Under the pieces are notes generated by a model, which worked only from the letters and a program-made list of their open reading frames with translations, did no database searches and was not told the origin of the DNA. The position numbers and the translations under genes are program-made. Below are positions 36,044 to 45,665 of a stretch of 64,000 nt of DNA, piece after piece (position 1 is the first letter of the stretch; every line of letters starts with the position of its first letter). Source of the DNA: Chryseobacterium oranimense (GTDB taxonomy: Bacteria > Bacteroidota > Bacteroidia > Flavobacteriales > Weeksellaceae); NCBI RefSeq assembly GCF_900129755.1, contig NZ_FQWT01000003.1, positions 310,001 through 374,000 of the forward strand, given 5' to 3'.

Positions 36044-36520
36044 ATGAAAATAAATCATCTTACCGCTGCTGAGGAAAATTTTATGAAGCTGTTCTGGAAG
36101 CTTGAATCTTTTTATCTTAAAGACATCATGGAGCAGCATCCTGAGCCGAAGCCGCACCAGAATACCGTTTCCACTTACCTGAAAATACTGGTGGAAAAAG
36201 GTTATATCACAACTCAAAAAGAAGGAAGAATCTTTAAATATACAGTGGCAGTTCCGTCTGAAGAATATAGAAAATTTCTGCTGAAAGAACTTTCGCACAA
36301 TTTTTTCAATGATTCCGGGAAAGAAATGCTTGAGCTTTTGTTTAATGAAAAACTGATATCCCAGAATGATCTGAAAAACTACTTTGATCTTAAAATTGAA
36401 ATCGTTCCTGCAAAGATTGAGGAACCGAAATTTGAGTACGCAGATGAAATATTAAATCCTAAAAAAGTTAAAAAGGCTAAAAAAGACAAAGACAAGAAGA
36501 AAAAAAAGAAAAAGGATTAA
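36044..36520 (+). CDS. BlaI/MecI/CopY-type transcriptional repressor
   Basis: 158 residues from ATG 36044. A winged helix domain spans about 1-80 (LTAAEENFMKLFWKLESFYL, QNTVSTYLKILVEKGYI, with wing EGRIFKY). A dimerisation helix follows, and an unusual Lys-rich tail (KKVKKAKKDKDKKKKKKKD). Classical BlaI is cleaved by BlaR1; no BlaR1/M56 peptidase is encoded here, so control is likely different. The open frame extends upstream into the PAP2-like gene, but the start used keeps the domain intact. The gene lies inside an operon with a DUF4153 membrane protein. Confidence 0.85.
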   Translation: MKINHLTAAEENFMKLFWKLESFYLKDIMEQHPEPKPHQNTVSTYLKILVEKGYITTQKEGRIFKYTVAVPSEEYRKFLLKELSHNFFNDSGKEMLELLFNEKLISQNDLKNYFDLKIEIVPAKIEEPKFEYADEILNPKKVKKAKKDKDKKKKKKKD

Positions 36521-36538
36521 GCACAAAATAAGCGGATC

Positions 36539-38323
36539 ATGAAAACAAGATTCCGGGAAATAACAGGGAAAGCACAGGAGGTTCTTTTGCGATATCCAAT
36601 GGTTTTATTAATGGGACTTCTCTCTTCTGTCGGTGCTATCTGTATGCTGGATAGCAAAAACAAAAAAGAATTGCTGTTTACCCATACCAAATTCACCATC
36701 TGTTGCTGTCTGGGAATTTCTTTGATGTTCGCGTTAAAAATCCTTTCTCAAAGAATCGGGAAAAGACTATTACTGGAAATATTGGGAACCGTTTTCCTTG
36801 TTGGATTCTATTTTGTTTTACCTGTAAAAGAGCGGGAGTTCACCGAGGTATATGGCTTTATCGTTGCCATTACTTTCCTTTTGTCTCATTTACTGGTTTC
36901 CTTTGCTGCATTTCTGGAAAAAAACAGGGAGCTTAATTTCTGGCAGTATAATAAGAACCTTTTTGTTAATATTTTTCTGACAGCAGTTTTTACAGGAGTG
37001 TTTACAGGCGGTGTAGAACTCGCGATACTGGCCGTTGACAAACTGTTTGATTTTAATTTCCACGACAAACTTTACCTTGATACTTTTTATGTATTAGCTA
37101 TATTCGGGAGTTCCTTTATTTTTCTGCTCTTTAATGAAAACGGCCTGAACTATCTTGAAAAAGACGGAACATATCCTGTGATCTTAAAATTTTTCACCCA
37201 GTTTGTCCTGATCCCTTTGCTTTTTATTTATGCAATCATCCTTTACTTTTATTCATTTAAGATCATCATCAACTGGGAACTTCCGAGAGGATGGGTTTCC
37301 TATTTGGTTTTAGCCTATAGTATCGTTGGTATTCTTGCCTTATTGCTCGTATATCCGTTGAAAGAAGAAAAAGCAAAATCCTGGGTCAAAGTATTTTCAA
37401 AGCTATTCTATTACACTATAATTCCTTTGCTTGTTTTATTATTTACAGCCATATTTACAAGGATTCTGGAATACGGTTATACGGAACCCAGATATTTTGT
37501 ATTGCTGCTGGCACTTTGGCTATTGAGTGTGGTGGTTTATTTTATATTGAACAAAAAAGCAAGTATCAAATTCATTCCTGTAAGTTTATTCATATTCGGT
37601 CTATTTTCACTGATCTTTCCTTATTTGAATGCATTCAGTGTTGCTAAAAGAAGTCAGAAAAATGAATTAATGAAACTTCTGGATGAGAATAAGCTATTGG
37701 TCAATAATAAAATAGATTTTCAAAAAAGAGTGTCCGACACCATTGTGATAGAAATTTCGGACAAATTTCAGTTCCTGGCAAAAAGAAAGCAAAAAGATTT
37801 TCTGCTGAATCTTGTTTCCGGGAAAACAAGTAACCTTTTAGCCCGTGAATTTGAACAGCCTTACTCATGGGCATTCATTACATTGAGAGATGCATTTACC
37901 AATGTAGACAAAACCCTGGAAGCTTCAACATTGGAAAGACTTGTTTTAGAATCTGAGACCAGAGTAACTCACATTGAGGGATATCAGTATTTAATTAATT
38001 TCAATAATTATACTCAGGAATCAAGAGATATTAATGGGGATACATTCGAAATAGATAATGAGACAGAAGTAAATAATAACAGAACGATAAGGGTAATCCT
38101 TAATTCAGCTCAATCGGTAGATTTCGGTCCTGCCATGAACAAACTTTTTGAAAATAATACCTCTGGAACGGGAACAGTAACAATGAAAGAAATTTCTATG
38201 GAAAGTGACCTGGAAAAATATCACATCAAAATAGTGTTCCAGAATATGTCAAGAAGTAAAACTCCTGACAATAAAATGAATATCTACTATGACAATGCGG
38301 TACTTCTGATCAAAGAAAAATAA
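36539..38323 (+). CDS. DUF4153 family membrane protein
   Basis: 594 residues. The first half holds about 11-12 TM helices (for example LLMGLLSSVGAICML and LGISLMFALKILS), typical of DUF4153 proteins. The C-terminal 200 residues are soluble, with NKIDFQKRVSDTIVIEISDK and a Ser/Thr-rich beta segment, probably extracytoplasmic. It starts 18 bases after the BlaI-type gene. Role unknown; membrane homeostasis under BlaI control is inference. Confidence 0.75.
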   Translation: MKTRFREITGKAQEVLLRYPMVLLMGLLSSVGAICMLDSKNKKELLFTHTKFTICCCLGISLMFALKILSQRIGKRLLLEILGTVFLVGFYFVLPVKEREFTEVYGFIVAITFLLSHLLVSFAAFLEKNRELNFWQYNKNLFVNIFLTAVFTGVFTGGVELAILAVDKLFDFNFHDKLYLDTFYVLAIFGSSFIFLLFNENGLNYLEKDGTYPVILKFFTQFVLIPLLFIYAIILYFYSFKIIINWELPRGWVSYLVLAYSIVGILALLLVYPLKEEKAKSWVKVFSKLFYYTIIPLLVLLFTAIFTRILEYGYTEPRYFVLLLALWLLSVVVYFILNKKASIKFIPVSLFIFGLFSLIFPYLNAFSVAKRSQKNELMKLLDENKLLVNNKIDFQKRVSDTIVIEISDKFQFLAKRKQKDFLLNLVSGKTSNLLAREFEQPYSWAFITLRDAFTNVDKTLEASTLERLVLESETRVTHIEGYQYLINFNNYTQESRDINGDTFEIDNETEVNNNRTIRVILNSAQSVDFGPAMNKLFENNTSGTGTVTMKEISMESDLEKYHIKIVFQNMSRSKTPDNKMNIYYDNAVLLIKEK

Positions 38324-38335
38324 AGAGATAAAAAA

Positions 38336-38385
38336 TTATCCCTTCCTGAATACATTAACAAATGCTAATAATCAGGAAGGGATAA
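38336..38385 (+). terminator. hairpin after the DUF4153 gene
   Basis: TTATCCCTTCCTGA pairs with TCAGGAAGGGATAA across a loop of about 22 bases. It is followed by TTGTATATAAA, not a strict T-run. It is probably the operon terminator. Confidence 0.6.
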
Positions 38386-38393
38386 TTGTATAT

Positions 38394-38420
38394 AAAAAAA
38401 GCGGCTCAAAGCCGCTTATA
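38394..38420. terminator. bidirectional terminator before the RRM gene
   Basis: AAGCGGCT pairs with AGCCGCTT (loop CAA). T-run TTTTTTTAT on the minus strand, where it ends the RRM gene; TATATTTTT on the plus strand. Confidence 0.75.
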
Positions 38421-38423
38421 TTT

Positions 38424-38786
38424 TTACCAACGGTTTCCGCCGCCGTTACCTCCACGGTTGTTTCCACCACCGTATCCACCACCGTTACCACGGTTGTTTC
38501 CGTAACCACCGCCTCTGTTGTTGTCAAAGCTTCTTCTTGGCTTCTCTTCTCTTGGCTTAGCTTCAGATACGTTTAAAGTTTTTCCGTTAAATTCTTTCTG
38601 GTTAAGAGCTTCAATAGCTTGTTTTCCTTCTTCATCACCCATTTCTACAAAACCGAAACCTCTTGAACGGCCAGTTTCTCTGTCTGTAACAATTTTAGCT
38701 GATGATACATCACCAAATTCTGCGAATAGATCGTGCAACTCATACTCTTTAGTTGCGTAATTGATGTTTGAAACAAAAATGTTCAT
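38424..38786 (-). CDS. RRM-type RNA-binding protein with Gly-rich tail
   Basis: 120 residues. RRM spans 1-80: RNP2 IFVSNI at 3-8 and RNP1 RGFGFVEM at about 43-50. The C-terminus is a Gly/Asn/Arg-rich (GGGYGNNRGN) low-complexity tail. This architecture is that of cold-inducible Rbp proteins of cyanobacteria and Bacteroidetes, which bind RNA and stand in for CspA-like chaperones. The 5' leader is AT-rich and about 70-80 bases if the TATATTTG element at 38873-38866 is used. Confidence 0.92.
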   Translation of the reverse strand: MNIFVSNINYATKEYELHDLFAEFGDVSSAKIVTDRETGRSRGFGFVEMGDEEGKQAIEALNQKEFNGKTLNVSEAKPREEKPRRSFDNNRGGGYGNNRGNGGGYGGGNNRGGNGGGNRW

Positions 38787-39123
38787 TTTAAATAAAAATT
38801 ATAAATTAATAAAAATTTGGTATATAAGAGAAAAACAACATAAATTAATGAACAAATATTGATTCCAAATATAAACGAATGCAAGATACAATTAAAAATT
38901 ATAAATCAAAGTTTTTTTTAAGCCATTTATCACGCCGCTATGAATTCAAAAGATAGAATTATTTTTAAATAACAATTAATTATCGAAAAACAATAATTAA
39001 AGCCGCTTTTATAGAAAGTTAAAGTTAGTTAACATAATAGAAACAAGCCAACGGAATATCAGAAAACAATGCTCTGGTGATGAACTTCCGGATGTTTAAG
39101 GTCAAGAAACAAGATAAAAATAT
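38787..39123. other. AT-rich intergenic region upstream of the RRM gene
   Basis: No gene. On the minus strand TATATTTG at 38873-38866 is the best -7 element for the RRM gene and implies an untranslated leader of about 75 bases. The plus-strand part before 39124 holds no promoter I can defend. I see no strong hairpin. Confidence 0.45.
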
Positions 39124-39534
39124 ATGAAACATACTACCAATTACATCAACACTTTCATTGAAGTTGCCGGAGACTGCCCTGTCTCCCATGCCGAAACTCC
39201 GCCTGAAAAGAAAATAAAGACTTTAGCAGAGCTTCAGTATGATAAAATCATTAAAAATCCGTACCGGTATACTTCTGACGATATTATATTCGATTGCTAT
39301 GCCCTGAAAAACGATATTGCAGAAAACGAAAAAGAAGAGGCAAAGATCCGTTTTTTCTCCAAAGGACAGCCCTGCCTCAGATCTTCCCCGCTGGCCAAGC
39401 GATATGGATTCGGCATTCATCACAACCAGGAAGGAAAAGTCGCAATTTTCCCTGTTGAAAGTAAAGAATATCAGAATTTCTTAAATGATGACCGCATAAA
39501 AAAGGTAAAAGCGATGCGTTCCAAAAAAATATGA
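39124..39534 (+). CDS. DUF6157-like protein
   Basis: 136 residues. The pattern NTFIEVAGDCPVSHAETPP near 9-27 and SPLAKRYGFGIHHNQEGK near 89-106 matches a conserved Bacteroidetes family of unknown function (DUF6157). No signal peptide or TM segment, so it is cytoplasmic. Followed 95 bases later by the thioesterase, which has its own promoter. Confidence 0.65.
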   Translation: MKHTTNYINTFIEVAGDCPVSHAETPPEKKIKTLAELQYDKIIKNPYRYTSDDIIFDCYALKNDIAENEKEEAKIRFFSKGQPCLRSSPLAKRYGFGIHHNQEGKVAIFPVESKEYQNFLNDDRIKKVKAMRSKKI

Positions 39535-39579
39535 TTGAGAAAATGAATCATTTTCTTAAGATCAGTAAATGCTGTTTTC

Positions 39580-39610
39580 TTGATAAACCCAGTTTTTAAC
39601 CTTAAATTTG
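39580..39610 (+). promoter_or_regulatory. promoter of the thioesterase / HMA-AraC genes
   Basis: TTG (39580-39582), 20-base spacer, TAAATTTG (39603-39610), 19 bases before ATG 39630. Among the best promoter matches in the window. Confidence 0.65.
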
Positions 39611-39629
39611 TCTGGCAAATCAGTAAAAC

Positions 39630-40022
39630 ATGAACTATCATACCAGAAAATGGGTAAAGCCTGAAGACCTGAATCCCAACCATTCCCTTTTTGGAGGAAG
39701 ACTTTTACAGTGGATCGATGAAGAAGCAGCACTTTACGCAATCATTCAGTTGGAAAATACAAAAGTAGTAACGAAATTTATTTCAGAGATCAACTTTGTA
39801 AGTTCGGCAAAACAGGGAGACATTATAGAAATCGGGATTGAAGCCACCCACTTCGGATCGTCATCCATTACTTTAAAATGTAATGTAAGAAACAAAATGA
39901 CGCACCAGACTATCATTACAGTAGACAAGATCGTCATGGTGAACCTGGACAGTGAAGGAAACCCCGTGCCCCATGGAAAAACACAAATAGAGTTTGTAAA
40001 AGACAGACTGAGCAAGCCATGA
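39630..40022 (+). CDS. acyl-CoA thioesterase, hotdog fold (YciA-like)
   Basis: 130 residues. Typical hotdog blocks are NPNHSLFGGRLLQWIDEEAAL near 14-34 (the N...GG...D pattern), then INFVSSAKQGDIIEIGIEA and MTHQTIITVDKIVMV. It hydrolyses acyl-CoA esters in the cytoplasm. The stop overlaps the ATG of the AraC-type gene (40019-40022), so the two are coupled, which is unusual for a metal-response regulator. Confidence 0.9.
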   Translation: MNYHTRKWVKPEDLNPNHSLFGGRLLQWIDEEAALYAIIQLENTKVVTKFISEINFVSSAKQGDIIEIGIEATHFGSSSITLKCNVRNKMTHQTIITVDKIVMVNLDSEGNPVPHGKTQIEFVKDRLSKP

Positions 40023-40579
40023 AAATCTTCATCAAAAATATGGTGTGCAACCGCTGTATTTCCGCAGTGGAAAAAATATTCAGCGAGGCAGAAATAGCGA
40101 CCAACTCAGTTATGTTGGGAGAAGTTGAAACCAAGGCAGATGTTTCTGAAGAGAAAATGACGGCTATAGAGAAAAGCCTTCTCGATACGGGCTTTGAAAG
40201 AATAAAAGATTCTGCCCATCAGCTTGTTGATAAAATTAAAAATATCATTATCATCAAAATCAGTGAACTGGATATTGATGAAAACTTCCTTCTTTCCGAA
40301 TTTTTAAGCTCGAAAATTCACAAAGACTACAGCTCCCTTTCCAAAACCTTTTCCCAGAACGAAAACGTTACCCTGGAGCAGTTTTTCATCCTTCACAAAA
40401 TTGAAAAAGTAAAAGAACTCCTTCTTTATAATGAATTCACCCTTACGGAAATTGCGGGAAAGCTTGGCTACAAAAGTGTTCAGCACCTTTCTTCCCAATT
40501 CAGGAATATCACCGGATTTACCCCTACGGAATTCAAGAAACTGAAAGATCATCAAAGAAAAACACTGGATAGTTTCTAA
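40019..40579 (+). CDS. AraC-type regulator with N-terminal HMA-like CxxC domain
   Basis: 186 residues. MVCNRC (Cys10, Cys13) opens an HMA-like beta-alpha fold of about 65 residues, then a linker and an AraC HTH at about 105-180 (FTLTEIAGKLGYKSVQHLSS, then NITGFTPTEFKKL). A metal-binding domain fused to AraC is an uncommon sensor design. The next gene is the copper-type P1B ATPase, so it is likely the Cu(I) sensor for that pump (inference). Translationally coupled to the thioesterase. Confidence 0.85.
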   Translation: MKIFIKNMVCNRCISAVEKIFSEAEIATNSVMLGEVETKADVSEEKMTAIEKSLLDTGFERIKDSAHQLVDKIKNIIIIKISELDIDENFLLSEFLSSKIHKDYSSLSKTFSQNENVTLEQFFILHKIEKVKELLLYNEFTLTEIAGKLGYKSVQHLSSQFRNITGFTPTEFKKLKDHQRKTLDSF

Positions 40580-40801
40580 GTTTGAGAGTCAGAGTGTGGG
40601 AGAGTTTGAGTAACTATTAAATTAGATGTACTAATTTAATTTAAAATAGGTAATCATAGAATATCAAACCTCTTTCCATTTATCTTCCACACTATAAACT
40701 CTCCTACTCAACCCTTCTTCCAAATTCTATAACTATTATCCTTAAATTTATAACAGCCTTACCATTTCATTTTGGACATTTGTAATATAAATTCAAGGAT
40801 C
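40580..40801. repeat. intergenic region with GAGAGTTT-type complementary blocks
   Basis: Near 40580-40611 the blocks AGTGTGG and GGAGAGTTT occur. Near 40685-40710 their complements CCACACT and AAACTCTCC occur in the same left-right order, so they cannot all pair at once and could form alternative structures. The region also carries the copA promoter, which I cannot place exactly (TAAATTTA near 40743-40750). Confidence 0.35.
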
Positions 40802-43663
40802 ATGGACAAACAATATAATATACTCGGGATGACCTGCTCCGGCTGTCAGAAAAAAATCTCCGGACAGCTCAACAGTATTGAAGGAATTACAGCCGATGTC
40901 AATCTGGAGAATAATACAGTCACCATTACTTCTGATAAAGAAATCCAGCTTTCAGCTCTGAATAAAGCTCTGGAAGAAATAGGAAAATACAGGCTGGAAG
41001 ACCCAAAACAACCTGAAAATACTTTTGTAAAGCCTCAGGACAGGGTTTCTCCTTCTTCTGTATATTACTGTCCAATGGAATGCGAAGGCGATAAAGTATA
41101 CTTTAAACAAGGCGAAAGATGCCCTGTTTGCAATATGTATCTGGTTCCTATCGAAGAAAAGCATGCTAAAGACCCGAACCACAAACCCACCTACTCTTCC
41201 GCTAATCTTCCTGACAATTTCAAAGACAGCGTAGGTAAATACTATTGCCCGATGTTCTGTGAAGGTGATAAAATTTATGATGAAAAAGGGGACTGTCCGG
41301 TTTGTCATATGCATCTGGAAGAAATCACGGAAGATCTTGTAAAAAATGCTGCTTCTCACAACCATCAACACACCCATGCTCATCATAATCACGGCCATCA
41401 TCATGAAGCTCCGAAAGTTACAGATGACATGGCCGGGAAATATTACTGCCCGATGTACTGCGAAGGCAACAAAACTTATGATTCCAATGTAGGATGTCCT
41501 GTATGCGGAATGGATCTGGTAAAATATCCTGAGAAGAAAACTGCAAAATATACCTGTCCCATGCATCCGGAGATCATCAGGGATGAACCCGGAGATTGTC
41601 CGATCTGTGGAATGGACCTTGTAAGAATGCCCGACAGCGGAGATGACGAAGAAGATGAAACCTATAATATTTTAAAAAGAAAATTCATTATTTCTCTTCT
41701 CTTTACAGTTCCTGTCTTCATTCTTTCGATGGGCGGAATGTTGATTAATTTTCCTTTTTCCCATACAACACAGGGATTTATTGAGCTCGCCCTGACCCTT
41801 CCGGTAATGTTTTATTCCGGATGGTTCCTGCTGAAAAGAGGCTGGGTTTCATTTAAAACATGGAATTTAAATATGTTCAGCCTGATTGCCTTAGGAGTTG
41901 CAGCTGCATTTATTTTCAGCATAACAGCTTTGGCTTTTCCGGATATTATTCCGCATGAAATCAGAGGACACAATCACGAAATTCCGTTGTATTTTGAGGC
42001 GGTCTGCGTGATCTTAACACTTGTGATTCTAGGACAGCTGATGGAGGCTGCCGCTCACAAAAAAACAGGAAACGCCATCAAAGAGCTGATGAACCTTTCT
42101 CCTGATGAAGCTAATCTTATGATAAACGGGGAAGAAAAAAGAGTTTTGCTTTCTCAGGTAAAGATCGGAGATCTCCTGAAAGTAAAACCGGGTGAAAAAA
42201 TTCCGGTTGATGGAAAAATCACGGAAGGAAATTCCCTGGTTGATGAAAGCATGATCACCGGTGAACCTGTCCCTGTAGAGAAAAGTGTTGATGATAAAGT
42301 TTCTTCGGGAACCATCAACGGAAATAAGGTTTTTATCATGAAAGCTGAAAAAGTAGGCGATGAAACCCTTCTTTCGCAAATCATCAAAATGGTGAATGAA
42401 GCCAGCCGAAGCAGGGCACCGATACAGAAACTGACAGACAAGGTTTCCAAAGTTTTTGTTCCGGTTGTAATCCTCATTGCCGTTCTTACCTTTGTATTAT
42501 GGCAGTTTTTCGGTCCGGAAGGAAAAAGAAGCTTATTCGCCTTTGTTAATGCTGTTGCGGTTTTGATTGTGGCATGTCCATGTGCATTAGGTCTTGCAAC
42601 TCCCATGTCACTGATGGTAGGAATTGGAAAAGGTGCCAAAAGCGGTATCCTGATTAAAAATGCCGAAGCGCTGGAACAGATGAATAAAGTGAATGTTCTG
42701 ATCACTGATAAAACAGGAACTCTAACGGAAGGAAAGCCATCTGTAGAACATATTGAACCATCAGGAAACGCCAACAGGAATGATATTCTGAAAATAGCAT
42801 TTTCACTGAATCAGAATTCCGAACATCCACTATCTAATGCGGTAATAAAGAAAGCGAAAGAAGAAAATTTAACCCCGGAAAAGGTTGATCACTTCGAAAA
42901 CATTTCAGGAAAAGGAGTCCGGGGAAATATCAATGGAAAAACGGTGTATTTAGGAAACGAAAGTCTTTTAACATCCAATAATCTGTCCGTTTCTCCGGAA
43001 TTAAAGCAAAAAGCCGTAGAAGTACAATCAAAGGCGCATACTATTTCTTTTGTAGCACAGGATCAGTCTGTATTAGGCTTTATCAGTTTTACAGATAAAA
43101 TTAAGGAAACTTCCAGAAAAGCTGTTCAGCGCCTTATGGATGAAGGAATTGATGTGATCATGATGACGGGAGACAATGAGCATACCGCAAAAGCAGTTGC
43201 AGATCAACTGGGAATCAGGCATTATAAAGCAGGCTGCCTGCCCGAAGATAAACTGAATGAAGTAAAAAAACTTCAGCAGCAGGGTAAAATTGTAGCCATG
43301 ACCGGTGACGGGATCAATGACTCCCCTGCTTTGGCGCAATCCGACGTAGGAATTGCAATGGGAACCGGAACCGATGTGGCCATGGAAAGTGCAGAAATTA
43401 CATTATTAAAAGGTGATATTTTAGGCGTAGCGAAAGCTAAACTACTCAGTGAAAAGCTTCTTAAAAATATCAAAGAAAACCTGTTCTTTGCATTTATTTA
43501 TAATGTGCTGGGAATTCCGGTAGCGGCAGGATTATTGTATCCTTTCTTTGGAATACTGTTATCACCTATGATTGCAGCAGCTGCAATGAGTGTCAGTTCA
43601 CTTTCTGTCATTCTCAATTCATTAAGGCTGAATTCTGTCAATCTGGATACGGAAATAAAATAA
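40802..43663 (+). CDS. copA: copper-type P1B ATPase with HMA and four Cys-rich metal-binding modules
   Basis: 953 residues from ATG 40802. HMA domain with GMTCSGC at 9-15; then four heavy-metal-binding modules of the form YYCPM-x-C/P-E...CPVC-x-M-x-L (about 86-115, 145-172, 212-241, 251-277) with a His-rich linker ([17 protein letters not shown]) between the second and third. The pump core has TM helices, CPC (592-594), DKTGTLTEG (Asp635), and [12 protein letters not shown]. It exports Cu(I) or Ag(I) from the cytoplasm. The upstream ATG at 40772 would add 10 residues without domain character. Confidence 0.95.
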   Translation: MDKQYNILGMTCSGCQKKISGQLNSIEGITADVNLENNTVTITSDKEIQLSALNKALEEIGKYRLEDPKQPENTFVKPQDRVSPSSVYYCPMECEGDKVYFKQGERCPVCNMYLVPIEEKHAKDPNHKPTYSSANLPDNFKDSVGKYYCPMFCEGDKIYDEKGDCPVCHMHLEEITEDLVKNAASHNHQHTHAHHNHGHHHEAPKVTDDMAGKYYCPMYCEGNKTYDSNVGCPVCGMDLVKYPEKKTAKYTCPMHPEIIRDEPGDCPICGMDLVRMPDSGDDEEDETYNILKRKFIISLLFTVPVFILSMGGMLINFPFSHTTQGFIELALTLPVMFYSGWFLLKRGWVSFKTWNLNMFSLIALGVAAAFIFSITALAFPDIIPHEIRGHNHEIPLYFEAVCVILTLVILGQLMEAAAHKKTGNAIKELMNLSPDEANLMINGEEKRVLLSQVKIGDLLKVKPGEKIPVDGKITEGNSLVDESMITGEPVPVEKSVDDKVSSGTINGNKVFIMKAEKVGDETLLSQIIKMVNEASRSRAPIQKLTDKVSKVFVPVVILIAVLTFVLWQFFGPEGKRSLFAFVNAVAVLIVACPCALGLATPMSLMVGIGKGAKSGILIKNAEALEQMNKVNVLITDKTGTLTEGKPSVEHIEPSGNANRNDILKIAFSLNQNSEHPLSNAVIKKAKEENLTPEKVDHFENISGKGVRGNINGKTVYLGNESLLTSNNLSVSPELKQKAVEVQSKAHTISFVAQDQSVLGFISFTDKIKETSRKAVQRLMDEGIDVIMMTGDNEHTAKAVADQLGIRHYKAGCLPEDKLNEVKKLQQQGKIVAMTGDGINDSPALAQSDVGIAMGTGTDVAMESAEITLLKGDILGVAKAKLLSEKLLKNIKENLFFAFIYNVLGIPVAAGLLYPFFGILLSPMIAAAAMSVSSLSVILNSLRLNSVNLDTEIK

Positions 43664-43668
43664 ATATC

Positions 43669-44397
43669 ATGAAAAAAGAAAGTCTTTACATTGGATGTTC
43701 GGGATTTTACAATAACGACTGGAAAGGGTCGCTGTATCCTGAAAATGCTCCAAGTAAAGACTTTCTTACCTTATACTCACAGGTTTTCAATTCAGTGGAG
43801 ATCAATTCCACTTTCTACAGAAAGCCAACTGCAAAAACGCTTTCAAAATGGTATGATGAAACGCCTGACAGCTTCAGATTTTTCATCAAAATACCAAAAG
43901 CAATTTCACATGAAAAGCGCCTGAAAGATTCCAGACATGAGATTTCAGAGTTCTGTGAACACATTGAAACTCATCTGAAAGAAAAGCTTTCCGGGTTTTT
44001 ATACCAGTTTCCGCCTTCATTCAGAAAGTCGCAGGAAAATATTGACCTGATCCTTGCCGGCCTTGATTTTAAATATTTAAATGTTATAGAATTCCGTCAT
44101 GATTCCTGGTGGTCTGAAGAAATTTTCACCCTTTTAAAAGACAACAATATTGTTTTTTCAGGAGTCAGTTTTCCCGGAAACCTTCCGGAAGAGATGATCA
44201 TCAATCATCCTGACATCTTATATTACAGGCTTCATGGCAAACCCGTGCTTTATAAATCTGAATACAGTCCAGAATTTATCGATAAGCTTGCTGAAAAAAT
44301 CAACCATTCGGAAAGGAAAACATTTATATTTTTCAATAATACCTGGGGAACGGCAGCCATTAAGAATTCTCTTTATTTGAAAGAAATATTAAAATAA
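43669..44397 (+). CDS. DUF72 domain protein (YecE-like)
   Basis: 242 residues with the DUF72 TIM-barrel signatures: YIGCSGFYNNDWKGSLYPE at the N-terminus, FNSVEINSTFYRKP near 42-55, FLYQFPPSF near 115, VIEFRHDSWW near 141 and YYRLHGKP near 184. The family is conserved but its reaction is unknown. It begins 5 bases after copA and may be read from the same transcript. The stem AATAATAATAG/CTATTATTATT at about 44430-44458 is its likely terminator. Confidence 0.92.
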   Translation: MKKESLYIGCSGFYNNDWKGSLYPENAPSKDFLTLYSQVFNSVEINSTFYRKPTAKTLSKWYDETPDSFRFFIKIPKAISHEKRLKDSRHEISEFCEHIETHLKEKLSGFLYQFPPSFRKSQENIDLILAGLDFKYLNVIEFRHDSWWSEEIFTLLKDNNIVFSGVSFPGNLPEEMIINHPDILYYRLHGKPVLYKSEYSPEFIDKLAEKINHSERKTFIFFNNTWGTAAIKNSLYLKEILK

Positions 44398-44650
44398 ATC
44401 CCACAGAAAGGAAAATAATACTACTTCAATAATAATAGAGAGAAGCTATTATTATTATAATTTTAAATGTTAAAAAACAGCAATAAGAAAACATAATCTC
44501 AAAACTTTTCATTTCACCGCAAAACACCATAAAACAAAGAGCTTAAAATAAAATTAAAAAACTGCATTTTAACAAAATGCGGCATATTATTTGTTAACAT
44601 TTCAACAATTATTTTAACAAGTTTTTAACGATTTAATCTCCATTATCTTT
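44398..44650. other. AT-rich intergenic region
   Basis: A hairpin (AATAATAATAG with CTATTATTATT, followed by ATAATTTT) near 44430-44460 likely ends the DUF72 transcript. The second half carries several TTAAC and GTTAAC motifs before the deacetylase; TATCTTTA at about 44644-44651 is a possible -7 element. No gene. Confidence 0.5.
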
Positions 44651-45517
44651 ATGAAAAAATTTTTGGGAGAAAAGTCAAAAAATATGGCTTTTCTTGGGAT
44701 GACTGCATTGGTGAGTGCGGCTTCAATGGTATTCAACGGCTGTAACGGCAAAACTGATGTGAAAGAGTTTGAAAAAAACATTTCACTGGAACATCCCACC
44801 GCAAAACCGGTCCCCAGAATAGATGATGAGAATGTAGAATCCGATAAAAGAATCATCTACCTTACTTTTGATGATGGCCCTAACCAGGGAACAGAAAACC
44901 TTCTTAAAGTTTTAAACAAAAGAAATGTTTGTGCAACCGCCTTTCTGGTGGGGAAACACGCCTATGGAAGCAAAAGGCAGAAAGATGACCTGGAGCTTTT
45001 AAAAAATAATCCTCTGATCGAACTAGCTAATCACAGTTTTAGCCATGCTCATAATAAATACACCGATTTTTATAAAAATCCCGATGCTGTGGTCCATGAT
45101 TTTAATATTGCCAGAGACAGCCTTAAACTTTATGATATGATCGCGAGAACACCCGGCAGAAATATCTGGAGATTGAACAACATCAACGTGACCGATATCA
45201 AAAGCTCTACCTATGCTGCCAACAGCCTTAGAAAAGCAGGCTATAAAGTAATCGGCTGGGATCTTGAATGGAGACCTTCCCAAAAAATGACCTTAAAGGG
45301 AAGTCATGAAGCCATGATCAAAAAAGTGGACAGCATTTTCTTTAATGACCTGGAAAAAACATCGAGGCATCTGGTTTTCCTTACCCATGATCAGTACCTC
45401 AGGGATGCTGATTCCATTAATGAATTGGATATGTTTATCGAAAAGCTTCAGAAAAGCAACAAGTTTGTGTTCAGGAAGATTTCCCAGTATCCACAGATTA
45501 ATGAGATATTAAATTAA
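44651..45517 (+). CDS. polysaccharide deacetylase (NodB/CE4 family)
   Basis: 288 residues. A signal with possible lipobox (MVFNGC, Cys31) precedes the NodB domain: TFDDGP at 72-77 (Asp-Asp metal/base pair), AFLVGKHA, and HSFSHAH at 128-134 for the His ligands, then TPGRNIWR and VIGWDLEWRP. It removes acetyl groups from chitin-like, peptidoglycan or capsular polymers outside the cytoplasm. It is alone, with no polymer synthesis genes nearby. Confidence 0.9.
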   Translation: MKKFLGEKSKNMAFLGMTALVSAASMVFNGCNGKTDVKEFEKNISLEHPTAKPVPRIDDENVESDKRIIYLTFDDGPNQGTENLLKVLNKRNVCATAFLVGKHAYGSKRQKDDLELLKNNPLIELANHSFSHAHNKYTDFYKNPDAVVHDFNIARDSLKLYDMIARTPGRNIWRLNNINVTDIKSSTYAANSLRKAGYKVIGWDLEWRPSQKMTLKGSHEAMIKKVDSIFFNDLEKTSRHLVFLTHDQYLRDADSINELDMFIEKLQKSNKFVFRKISQYPQINEILN

Positions 45518-45665
45518 TGTAACAATCCAGCAGTGGAACAATGAATACTATATGTGTATTACTTAAGCTGTAGCCCATCAAATAAGAATCAATAATTAAA
45601 ATCTGGCAGCAACTATTTTACGGATTCATTAGTTTTTTGCTTTTAAAATTCAGAAATTTGCATAT

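Noticed and set aside
40952..41566. 204-codon minus-strand frame in copA
   Set aside because: Antisense shadow of the Cys-rich metal-binding modules.
42154..42774. 206-codon minus-strand frame in copA
   Set aside because: Antisense shadow; the plus-strand P-type ATPase motifs are complete.
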